Source: Cinclus cinclus (taxonomy: Eukaryota > Chordata > Aves > Passeriformes > Cinclidae). Taken from it: a stretch of 64,000 bases of DNA. Location of the stretch: assembly GCF_963662255.1 (NCBI RefSeq), contig NC_085071.1:4180701-4244700 (forward strand). Reading direction: 5' to 3'. Position numbers and translations under genes: made by a program. Below are positions 45,746 through 57,977 of this stretch, one piece after another. Every line of letters begins with the position of its first letter. Position 1 is the first letter of the stretch. The notes below the pieces were generated by a model that did not search any database, was not told where the DNA came from, and saw nothing but the letters and a program-made list of their open reading frames with translations.

Positions 45746-48700
45746 CTACTCGGCCGTCGTCTGCAGGGCGTCCTTTTCCTCCCGGTTTTCCGTTCCGCTT
45801 TCGTCGTCTTCGATTTCTCCCTCTTCCCCACTGAACTTGTCATGAGCCCACTTGGGGCTGGTGCTGGACTTGCGGAACATGAAGCGGCCTCTTCCCCGGG
45901 GGAAGGCGCCACGGCCGCGGCCCCTGTTCACCCACTTGTCCGTGCCCTCGCCCTCGCGGTCGTCGTGCTGCACGGGAAGCCAAGGACAGCAGGTGAGACA
46001 GGCTGGCACCGCCCTGCACCGCGCCTCTGCGACCGCCCTTGGGGATCCACTTAATGGAAACCACTCTACAGGGAGCAGGAACAAGCTCTCTTTAGGCACG
46101 AGCCAGCAGCTTCCCGTGAGGCGTCACCCGAAGCCTTACCTGGGTGCTTTCACCTCTGAAGCACCTGAGACCAGACACACCTGGAGCACACGGGTGTCTC
46201 AGCACCCAGGTACGTACCAAGTAGTATTTCTTGCTCTTAGGTGTGTACTCAGGGTCCCACTCCTCCTCTCTGCTGCGCTTCTGGAAGTCGGTGTTGCCGC
46301 CGCTGTTGCTGTTGTTGTTGCCTGAGAAGTTGCCTCTGCCCCATCCTCTTCCTCGAGCTCTGAACTGCTGCAATAGCAACACACAGGAGAAAAATAGAAC
46401 GGCTGCAGAGGCAGTATCCTCCCACCCCAGCCAGGTAGGAGGGGTCCCAAGATATCCAACATCCCTTCTCTCATCATCCAGAACACCTTTAAAACCTATT
46501 CCTAAAGCAAGAGGACAGCTTTAGTGTGGCCGCACCAACCCCCTGCACTCGTGGTTTTGGGTTTTTAGTTCATCTGATCACACAGCACATCACAGTTCCT
46601 GTAAAGCTGATGAAGATCATGCAGAAGCATTCCCAGGGCAACCCCAAGCAGGTGAGACCCCTCTGCACATGGACTGCAAACACGACCGTGGCCAAACCCC
46701 AAAGGAAGCACAGCGTGTGCCCACTGGGATGCTCAGCATCACTAATGCACAGCAGCTTCCAGGTTCTCTTCTGCTCCTCCCAACCTGAGCTTGCTGCCCC
46801 CAGCACACCCCCCAGCAGCCTGGTTTATGCTCCAGACCTGGAGAGATTCCATTAGGGCTCATCACCCTGGAGGTTTCTCCTCCAGGCCAGCTTTAACTGA
46901 AGGAGCAACACACACTGGCCACTTCCTGCCCACTTTGAGAATCAACCCTCAGGGCACAGCTGGAGACTATTCGGGGCAGGGGTGGAGAACACTTACAAAG
47001 GTTCCTCTCGCTCTTCCTCTCTCATTTGGACCAGTGAATTCCTTAGTCCCAAGCCGGGACTTGTCAAAGCCTGTGGAGCTTTCCTCCCTCTCCTCAGTCT
47101 CCTCGGGATACTCCTCTGCTTTGACTGAATGAGAGGACCATGAGGACGATGAACTGGACCTGGATCTCTCACGCACCCGTCGGTGTTTCCTGTTCCAGTG
47201 ATGGGAACGGAGGGGAATGGGACACAACAGCATTAGGAACTCAGCTGTGACCCATCTGATACAAAAACACTTCTTTATCACTTTCTTATCAATGCCATGC
47301 TCTCCTTTTCCTACTCCAAGAGGAAAAGCTTATATATAAGAGCTCAGGCTTTAACACAGCATCCAAGATCTCTCCAGAAGGAATTTGCTGCTCCTTCCTA
47401 AGGTGTTTACACCATCTGCTCTCAGCTTAGCATGCATCCATGGAGTTTTAGTCAAATGAAAAATTAAGCTAATAGGAATTAAATGAACATCAAAGCCAGG
47501 TCATTTTAACATGGCTGTTTCTCTCTGACAGACAGTAACAAGAAGGAAAAATGACTCACCCATCCTGACACATGGAGCTTTCCCATCTACCTTTTACAAT
47601 TATTTAGTGTTTCTGAGAGATACAGTGATAGCCCACACGCAGAGGGGTAGCTCAGGCCACTGGAGGAATTATGCCACAGGTGCACAACTGCGTGCACAGC
47701 TGTTGTACACGGTGTCATCTCCAACCTGAGCAGCAGAGACACGAGAGGCACAAGGAAATGCCTACTGGGTTTCTTACATACTTTTTCTTTGAGCCTTTGT
47801 GACTTTTCTCCGTTTTCTCAGCTGATCTTTCCCTTGAGTGACTTGAATCTCTCGAGTCCACCGACTCCCTGGATTTATCACGTTTAAGATCTCTTTCCTT
47901 ATGTTTTTTACGGCGTTCAATATCAAGGCGCAGATCAACAGGGTCGTCCTTATATTTCCCTTCAGCCTACAAACGCAGGGGAGAGGGAGGGCAGAGTTGA
48001 ACACAAGGTCTGCAGTGCCCCAGCTCAGCACCATTTACTTTGCTACTGACTGCATAGACTTCTGGAGAACTGGAGTTTAACTGAGCACTAACAAATATTC
48101 CACTTTAAGAAGTCAAATCAAACACTATTACAATAAGTCTGCCTTTGTCAGAATTCAATTTTCCTACACTTAAAAATCACTGCTTTTTAAATTTTTAATC
48201 TCTTTAAACAGCATTAAAACAGTCTGGTAGAGGGGAGGGAGACATGGAAGCTGACATTTTTTGTACACCACAGCCAGCAAGGATGCAAACAACTTGGGAA
48301 TCCCATCCAGCTGATGATTATGGATAACAAGTACAGTGTGGGAGAGCTCTCTGACAGCCCATGGGTGCACCTGAGGTCCAGCTGACAGTCTCACCTGGGC
48401 AGGGGCCAGAGGGATTTTAATCGCCAGGTCTAGAAGTGGCACTCTGGCAGAGGCAAAAGCTCTTTGATGCTTGGAGCTACCCAAGATTAGTGATCCAAGG
48501 GGCAGGAGGAGGCCAGTGAAAGGCAGCATCCAAGGGGTCTAAGAGAAGGCCAACATCTCATGGAGAGAGAGGTGTTACATCTGTCAGGAAGATTTACTCT
48601 GTGCAGATGCCACCTACAGCTCCTTCCCCTGGACTGGAGGGCACCGTGTGACAGGTGCCACAAAGCCCCACGACACACTCTGTGTGTCTCCCACAGTCCT

Positions 48701-51700
48701 GCCAAGTCTGCTACAGCAAGCTGGTGTCTCAGACAGCAAAAACCCACCAGCTGCATGAAAAATTAAAACTAAATTTACATTGCTAATTAAAAACAAGCAT
48801 AAAAGACACCTGGTAATGCTTGCTTTGAGCTGTATTTAAACTGGTACTTCAAGAAGGGATTAGGAGTTTCTCTGGGAAAGGAGAAGTTGTTTTCCCTGCA
48901 CTTCCTTTGAGCCCGGTGGCACCTGGGTGAATTTCTGCTGCCTGCCCAAAGTGACAGTGGCTGTGGTTTGACAAACAGGTAACTGGGTAGCAGGAGGGCT
49001 GCAGGAAGCCTTACACCATGTTGGTACCAACACCCAGCCTCAGCCATTGCTACTGCATTTACACAACACTCATCCTGGGAACTGTACAACTTGATACGCA
49101 ACATACATCAAATTAATCGTCTTCAATTAAACACAAAAGGATTAGTAATTCTCTAGCTGTTAAATTTTTTACTTACATGAGTTTCTAAACACTTTTTTGT
49201 TTAAATAAATATGTCAAATAACGCAGGAGTGAGAGCAGGCATTTTGTTTTGGTATTTTGCTCTTCTACTTTCCCCAGGCAAAGAGCTTTAATTTCTACTC
49301 TGAGAATAAAACTGCTCCCAACACGATGGATGACAGATAAGTGACAAAATCGGCAGCAGCTCCCTTATGTGGCACAGCAAACACCTATTTGGGTTTGGGA
49401 GGGCACGTCTGTTTCACGGAAGGCTGGCGAGCTGTTTGGAAACCACGTTTATAACACACTCTGCCAAGCTGATGCTCAGAGTTCAGGCCCATCAAATCCA
49501 TCTCACCATCGTCCATGTCAAGCCACAAGTGTGTTTGGAAAAAATCGAAAACAAATATGAAACAAGTAAGGTTTCAGCAGGACTGGTTAAAATCTCTTCA
49601 ATGTAAATATGTATGAAGGTGAATAAACAAAGGTTAAAATTTCAAACACTTTACGTTAAGCCTTTTTTATGATTGTTTACAGTGAGTGCAATGGCTTAAC
49701 ATTCATCTACTCAGCAAAGCTAAAACACTCAATCCCAAATGCTCTGGATCTAAGACAAGTGCTGAATGTTAAAGTAACAGCAATCAACAGAAACGGTACA
49801 GTCAGTTGTTAGAACAAAATTTATCATCTGCTTAATAGTGTATCTGCTTTAGCTCAGCATTTAGTTTTACTTTCCTCTTTTTGACATGCATGTCTTTGAA
49901 AACATGGTTGGGAAAATTGCACGTAACAATGGAGTTAATCATACTTACAAGCAGAAAAATATCACAAAAAGTCTCTTCTCTCATCATGGGCACTTGTTCC
50001 AAAAATCCTCTCTTTTTTCTCAAGCTCACCTCAATTGACTTTGGGGTCATTTACCATAGTCTAACCACTTCACAAAGGTTGTTGATACATTTTTAATAAA
50101 AATTAACCCTTTGTAGTTCATTTTTAGAATTATGCCCATCCTTAAAAGAAAAACACAAACTTAAGTAGAGAGTAATTTAAACAAAAACATCACTGTTAAG
50201 TTCATGCCCAATGCACTCATTTTGTTGAATTAAACTAATCAGAGTAACAGTTCACCTTGAAGCCAGGATCTCTGGAACTTTTTGATTCCTCTTGAGAGAA
50301 TCCATGTTTTCTAAAAGTACTGGGAGATATATCTATCCTCCTAAAACAAACAAACAACAACAACAAAAAAAACACAGATATAACTTGCTCATACGAAGAA
50401 CCTGAAGATTTTAAATCAAATGTCCTTTAAAGCAGACAAGTATTTCCAAAGGTATTTAAAACTCCACATATTTTTCTTTTTTTTTTTTTTTTTTCTTTTT
50501 TGGCTGAAGCTAGTTATACAATTATACACATAAATTATTCTGGCATTATTCCAGAGTTTAAGAAATGAAATCTGGAATACTTCTGCAATGTTAAGACAGT
50601 GTCAAATGGCACCAACCTGTGGATTTCAGGGCTCTTTTTGTTTTTAGCTGCATCTTGTTCCATTCCTTTCTTTAGATATTTGGTAAAACGTTCATTCAGT
50701 GTCATTGCTGAAGACCCAAAGTGATGCTCTGTCAGGGTTTTGAACAAACAATACCAAAATATTAGTGCCAGTTTTGCAAAAAGACAAAGTCCACCCATCC
50801 CACAGATTGTGGAGCACTGTGGGGATGAACTCTAATGCTGATCACAAACTGCATTTTCAATGAAATAAACACAATTTCTTTGAGCAAGTCACAGATTCAT
50901 CAGAACACAAAATTCTAAGTCCCAGACTCTCAGGGACTAATTTCTCAGGTAAAAATAAGAACACCTTCTGCTTGTGCAGAAGAGTATTTATGTTAACAAA
51001 GGTGATCACGAACATGCTGCTGCTCTCATCTCTGGAATATCTGCTGGAAAACAACTCCTGGCATTTTGAGTGGACAAACCTCAGTTATTTGGGCAAGGAA
51101 GAAGTGAACCTTCCCCGAGGACAAAATGACTCCTGACCCACCTCTTACATGATGGACTATAGTCACTATGTGCTGAGCAAACAGTTCAGAAGGGCTTCGC
51201 TGCGACTGAGCCGACTGGATATGATGGAAAATCGAGCGGAATTCCTGCTCTTTCTTGTTGCTGTGCACGAGATCCCGGCAGAGCTTGCGCTCCTGAGCCA
51301 ATATGCCACTGGGACTGGAAAAAGTAGAGCCCGTGAAACACAAGAATGGGGTAAAAGGGAGTAATTTAAGGTGTTTAATTCTGCAGGAGCAGGGAGCTCA
51401 TGGATGGTTTATATTGTTCTTAGGGAGGCACCCATGAACACTAAAAAGCACAAGGAGCTCCTTTAAATATCCCTAAACACAATGCTCCAGGTTACTGTGG
51501 TAATTTAGGTCATTATTCTAATGCTGCATGGAGAATAAGAATAGTAAAACACATGGCAGACAATCACATGGATTTATGGAGCACAGTAGCTCCCCTGCAC
51601 AACTCAGCTTCCCTCAACCAGAAGCCACTGAGTACCTGACTCCATCTGGGGCTCTTCCCAGAGACTGGTGCATCCTAAACTAAACTTACATCCAGTCATA

Positions 51701-54700
51701 GCAAAGGTTAGGAAAAAGTTAATCTTTAGCTCCCAAAACCACAAATGGTGATGCAATATTGCTTAGCCTTCCTCACACTTGGCAAGCACATGGGGATTTC
51801 AGGAAGAGAAACAGGAAAAAACATCACTACAGAGACTGCTCAAAAGCTGGCAGATCCTTACCGTGCAAGATCCTCATCGAAGGAATCCATTCGAATATTG
51901 ACCTGGGCCTCACGAGTAATGGAAAAGGAGGATTTGCCAGGAGTTAGCCCCTCTACTTTGGTGCCTGGCTTCTCCTTCACCTCAGAAGCCTTCCTTGGTG
52001 GAGGGGAAGAGCTTTTTTCCTGGCTTGACTTATAAGTGGTCACTCTAAAATTCTTTTCAGGTACAAAACCCCTGTGACCAGGTTCAGCTCTCTTGGATCC
52101 TGATCTTTCTTCTTTTTTGGATCTTTCAGAATAGCTTTCCTCCTCCATTTCATCAGATTTCCTCTGCTTCTCTTTTCCAGGTGGCAGGAACACCACACCT
52201 TCCCATTTTCCTGACCTATCCTCTTCTTGGCTTTTACTTGAAGTCGCTACGACTTTAGACATAAATTTGGGCTCATCATCAAATTCCGAATCTTTCCGGC
52301 CCTTTGCCTTGTCTTTCTTGTCCTGCTCATCTGTTTCATCTTTCCCATAATGACCCTCCTTGTGGAACTCTGGGACCTTGAGCTTGTCAAAGTCATCCCT
52401 GAACTTGTAGCGCTTGGGTGACTGGCTGCCGCGGTATCCCTTCTCTGAGTCAGTTTTCGATCCATATGAGTCAGATTTTGCCTTTCCATCTGTTGATCCC
52501 AACTCAGAGAAATTCCCTTTTTCTTTACTTTTTTCTTTCTCAGTGTTTGTTACTTTCTGGTCTTTGTCTTTCCCATTCTCAGTCTTCTGGTCTTCCAGAT
52601 ACCTGATCATAAACAGACATTACAGGAGGTTTCTTATTAGAGCTCAACAAGGTCAATTCTTCAGTTCAAAGAGTCAAACTTCAGAGAATACCAAGCTATG
52701 CATGTACTGAAAGCTGCCTCTAGGCCCTAAACTAATTAAAATGTCAAGCAGATTACTCAGCCTGAATTCAGACTTTTGTTCTCACTAAATTCAGCAAATG
52801 TACAAGGAGATGGATATGCAGAACTGATGGAATGAGACTCAAGGACAAATCAAACCCAGCTGACCCACAGATGCAGTGGAAGGAAAAGAGGAACATCTTA
52901 CCCACTCCATTTATTTACTTACAAACCTGGTTCAGGAGAACAACACATCAAACCTTTCAAATTGGGCTGTTCTGCTTTAAACAACACACTGGAAATAAAA
53001 GCCTCAAAAGCTACTTCAAATTTGGGATGCAAGTTTCATAGGTAAGCTAAATATTTCATGACAGACTGCAAACACAAATAAAAGCAAACAGGTTAACAGA
53101 GGAGAATATGCTGCAGGGAGAGATAAAACACTTCTGGTGAGAACAATTCAGCTGGTTTATAGCATCTGAACAGTTTTAAAGCATTCACAAATCAAAACCC
53201 TGGCTCTATGGGACAGCAGGAAGACCCATGGACACCAGCTCAGTGCTTTGGAAAGCCCAAACAAAGAGTCACAGGAGTTGTTTCAGTTTTTAAATTTCAG
53301 ACATCCTTAATATAGAATCAGATCAAACTATCTTTAATAACAATAAAGACTTGAAAGCACTTTGTGAATGTGCTGTGTCTTTTAAAACAGTGTCACCTTT
53401 GGGCAAAATCTGTAGTGAACTAATCAAGAGAATGATGGAAGCAGGTGCCTTCTGCACAGAATGCTGTCTTCATTTCAGAGATGTATTTGGTGCTTTAGTT
53501 TCTCATGCTACCCACACACACAGGCACCAGCACTGCAGCTGCACCTGCCCTGGGCTGCTTGCAGCAGGATATGCAGTAGGATTTAATTAATTTCTTCTAA
53601 TTTACAGTACCTAACAATTCCAGAAGGCAACACTAAAAATGTCTATAAATAACACATATGTAACTGAAAAACGTGAGCTTCCAGCTGCCAAGAAACCTCT
53701 TTGGGCAATCTTCACTTCAAGTGTTCATAGGCTATGAGCACTTTTGCAGGGAATATATACAATCTGTAAAGTGTCCAAGTTGGAAAACCAATTCCAACTT
53801 CCTACAACTCTGGGCTCTTTTTTCCCATAATTCAGAAAGGACCAGGCCCAGAGCTGGCAGTCTGCTGGAACAACTTCCCAGCTGAAGCCTACCCCAGCCC
53901 CTCACCCTGCACACAAGGAGCTCACATGTGCAGCTGCCTCCTCCAAAGTAACCCAATAAATAACCCAACACCACAAAAGCCATCACTTACCTCTTGGAGA
54001 AGGCACCTCCCCCGGGAGCTGTGCCCTCCTCCTTCGGAGCGGCACCATACAGCGAACTGACGGGTGTGGGGCTTTTGCACACCGGGCTCTTTCTGCTGGG
54101 GCTCATTCCTGCCGAGCCGTGCTCGAAGGGGCTCTGGTGGGAGCCCCCCTGGAAGGAGCTGGAGCCGCTCTGGGCGGCAGAGCCCATCGGGGAAGGGCTG
54201 GAGCGTGGCGGGCTCGGCTTCTGCACGGGGCTGGGCCGGGGCGAGCGCCGCCGCACCACGACCGACTGCAGCGGGCTCTTGAGGGCAGGGCTGCGCTCCC
54301 GGGGGCTCAGCTCCGACACCGACCCTCGGGACGTGGAGCCCGTGCCATAGCTGCTCACATCTTGCCACGGTTTTGATCCCTCGGACGCCTTGGCATCTTG
54401 AGCCCCCGCTCCTGGAAACTGCTGCTCCTTGGACTCGTCTCCTTGGTTATCTCCCGCAGCCTGCGATGCCCGGGCATCCTTGGAGGATGATTTCTTCTCC
54501 TTCCCAGATTTACGCTTGGAAGACTCAACCCGACTATGATTCGAGGAGGAGCGGGAAGAGGAAGACCTCCTCGAGCGGTCGGAAGATGATTTATCAGAAT
54601 TCCTGGAATGACTTCTGGACCGTGGGGAAGGAGATCTTCTCTTGGGCGAGCGGGAGCGTGACCTCCCCCTGCGAGGGCTGTAGGCCTGGCGGTAGTTTTG

Positions 54701-57700
54701 CCAGTTGGACCTGTAATTGCCATATCCTCCTCGGTTGTACTGGCCCCAGGGATAAAACCCTCGGTTTCGGCCACGGAAATAATACGGTCTCCGGTATCCT
54801 CTGTTATGGCCTCTGAAATCCCGGTTCTGATAGACTCTTGGATGGTTCCTTTCTCTGTTGTGAGATGGAGAATAGGATCTTGAACGAGACCTAGAACTGA
54901 TAAAAAAAATACACAAATATTTGACGTTATGGTTTCTTTTTATAATTTATTTTTAGAGTTTATTCTTCTGCCACGACTTTTTATTTGAAGACTTTTTTTA
55001 AAAATACTTTGAAAAACTCATTTCTAAGCTTTTAAAAGAAATTCCTTTGGTTTACCCTTATGTGATTGAGATATTACACTTTGCCATGAATAAATTGCAG
55101 TGGAAGTATCTTTTACCTGTGATACTATCAAAATATTTGATTTCAGGATCATTGTAGAGACCATGATAAGAACACATTGCTCTCTGTTTTGCTGGAATGA
55201 AAATGGCTGCTATTCAGCTTCAGAAAAAGTGACAGATCTCAAGCATCCAGCCCTTAACAGCTCAAAGTCAGGCTTATAACTCACCCACAAAGAAATATTT
55301 TTGTGTAAATCATGCTACTGTTATTTGAACAGATCCCAAATCTCCCTCTCTGGTCCCAACTTCAGATGCACTTTAAAATGATGATAATCCAGAAGAAACC
55401 TCACTTCTTTTGTCAGGCAAGTTCAATAAAAATGGCTACACCCCAACAGCAGCAGGGCAGCAGTGGGGCGAAGGGCACGCTGCCCTAGGGGTTTAAGGTC
55501 CCAAAGGTGCATCCCACGGCACAATCCCATGGAGCAGGGACATCTCCTCTGGGCGCCGCCAGGTGCCGCTGTGGACACCCCCGCCCGCATCCACAAAACC
55601 CGAATGCAGGAACGCACAAACCCTGGGAAAACGCAGATTCCAGCGGCTAATTGTCCCAACAGTCTCTCCCATTAAACTGCTGTGGTTGTGTAACTGTTTA
55701 AAGGTCCCACTGCAGCTCAGATGCCAGAGCTACAGGAAGGACTGGCCAAACTAGAAAGTTGAAATAGAAGAAGAGATTTTTCCAAATGGAATTTTAGTAA
55801 ATAACATCCATTGGAACGCTTTCCACAGCCCTTTCTCACATTCCAAGCCCTGGCTCTGACACACATATTGGTTGTACTCCAATGGACATGAACTTCCTCA
55901 CACAGATCTCAGTGCTGCTCCTCACTTCTCACATCTCAAACCCCCAAAACTAAGGGAGAACAACATGCTGTTGGAATTACTACATGGTTATGCACATGTG
56001 CAATCAGAGATGACCTTTAGTTATGTTTAAATTTATTCCTCCTACCAAACAGGTCACAGTTTAGCAGGAAATTCTTATTTGTACTCCAATCATTGCTAAC
56101 CAACAGCTTAATGACCATTTTAACAGATTTTTCAATCCTTCAAACAACCAAAAACTTATCTGAGACACTTCTTCATTCAAACAGCAACCAGAAGGAAAAG
56201 CAGAGAGACAGGAGGCAAGGACCAGTTACAGCACGCTTTAGTCCAAGGCATGAGGAACACAGATGCTCAATTTTCAGACAACTGCTGCATCTGTGATCAA
56301 TTACCAGCATGGACCTGTCGTACGACACTTCCAAAATCTATTCTAGTGCTTTAGAGAGGCTGCAGCAGGAACATTTCACTCCAAAAGTTTCAGAGACTAT
56401 TTATGAGAAATCTTTTTAGAAAAATACAGTAAAAGTTATGTAGTGAAAGAAACACCAAAAGTGATAATTCCCCCAAGTCTGCCAGCCCTCAGAACTTTTA
56501 GCACTACACTGCTCCAGGGCTAAATCCCCACCATTTACAAGAAGTGAGAAATAATGTCATAAAGAAAGCAGAAGATGTTAGGCGGACTCCAACACAGCAC
56601 TGTAATTTAGAAGAAACAGCAAACCTACCAAAAGAAGAATAAAACAAATTTGTGGTGCATCCTTTTATGCTGAGATGCCACCAGACCTACCTTGGAGCAC
56701 ATCCCACGGCCAGGCAGGGGGGGTGGGCTGGGCTGACCCCCTCCATTCAAACCCCTTTCTCTTAAAAAAAGGGAGTTATTTATAAAGCAAAAGTAGCTTC
56801 AGCAGCACAGAGGGAACAATCATGTTTGTACAGGGTGCCTTTTTCTCAACTGCCAAAGCTCCTTCACAGCTAGAATTCCCAAATGAGCACAGATCTTCCA
56901 GCACTCCAGCTTCCTTCTGCAAAGGGCTTCGTTGGACTCCAGTCTCCGCCTCTAATTTAGTTTTGTCATGTCCTTCATTCTCCAAGTGTACATTTATTAG
57001 AGCTTCTGTATTTTTAAAATCTCTAACTGGTAACATTTGCATGTGTTCACAGCCCAGTGGTTTTCAGAATACGTGTTATTCATATGAGTGAAAAGGCAGG
57101 AGAACACCATTACACCCCATCCAACTGGAATGGCTTTGCCAGATGCAGAATGCTTAGCCAAGAGAAAAGGAAAGAAAATTATATCCAGAGAAGACACAAG
57201 CCTGTAACTGGCCTCCTCAGAAGCAATTCAGGGAAACAGGAACAACTATTACACACATTAATCATTTCTTATAATTAACTGCAGCAAAATTATCTATTAT
57301 CCACTTTATCCCTCCAGGAGGAGCTTTCCTGTTACCTGGTTCCTGCGTGCTGAGGAGAGGAGCAAAGGAATATCAAGAATTGTCCCCACCTTTCATAGCA
57401 ACATCTAAAATTGGTATTAAAACTTGCTTGAACTCATGTCTCAAGAGGGGAAAAGCACATGACACCTGCAAAGATCCCTCAAGTCTGGGATTTGAAAAAA
57501 AAAAAAAAAAGCCTCCTTAAAAAAAGCCAAAGCTCCGTAAAAAAAAAGCCTCCTTTAAAAAGCCAAAGTCTCAAAAGAAAGATCTTGACTGTGCTGACAC
57601 ACATCTTACTCTCCAAATGTATTTATTTATTCGCAATTTATTCTCCTAAGTGACTGAAAACACCCAAACAGCACAGGTTGGCAGGAAACAGCCTGAGGAT

Positions 57701-57953
57701 AAGGACATTATCTGTCTTGGGATCTAATCAAAGTCTTTCTCTGGAAAGGAGCTAAGTGACAAACCACCTGCAAGGGAGGAAAAGGCCCGTTCCACCCTTT
57801 GTCTGCACACACTCACCTCAGTCTGCGTTTCCTTGACCGGGAGATAGAGCGGGAACGGGAGCGGGACTTGGAGAAGGAGCGGGAGCGGGACCTCGACCCA
57901 GACCTCGAGCGGGAGGAACGGGATCCAGACTTGGATTTGTTCGTTTTAGACAT
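45746..57953 (-). CDS. THRAP3: THRAP3 (TRAP150), RS-rich RNA-processing cofactor, 10 coding exons
   Basis: Coding exons in transcript order: 57953-57817, 54896-53991, 52602-51862, 51314-51142, 50728-50617, 50340-50256, 47966-47782, 47189-46997, 46367-46218 and 45967-45746. All are in phase; 2904 nt give 967 aa (human 955). The N-terminus [20 protein letters not shown] begins an Arg/Ser-rich domain. It is followed by an Arg/Gly/Tyr-rich segment ([20 protein letters not shown]), more RS repeats, charged linkers, the conserved core [12 protein letters not shown]...[12 protein letters not shown], and a C-terminus with [17 protein letters not shown] and an acidic tail. This end matches THRAP3 rather than its paralogue BCLAF1. 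THRAP3 acts in the nucleus in splicing, mRNA decay, DNA-damage response and Mediator-linked transcription (family knowledge). The ATG lies 24 bases inside its exon, which has an acceptor at 57978-57979, so an upstream non-coding exon is expected. Confidence 0.97.
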
Positions 57954-57977
57954 CTTTGCAAGTACCTGTCAGGGCAC

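Noticed and set aside
45746..46367. The C-terminal exons considered as BCLAF1 rather than THRAP3
   Set aside because: The tail [20 protein letters not shown] and the N-terminus [14 protein letters not shown] fit THRAP3, as does the gene neighbourhood.
50472..50502. Long T tract considered as a retroposed poly(A) tail
   Set aside because: It lies in a THRAP3 intron without an adjacent AATAAA in the matching orientation or any recognisable mRNA sequence.
53991..54376. Plus-strand frames of 72-118 codons over THRAP3 exon 2
   Set aside because: Antisense shadows of the Ser/Pro/Arg-rich THRAP3 coding sequence.
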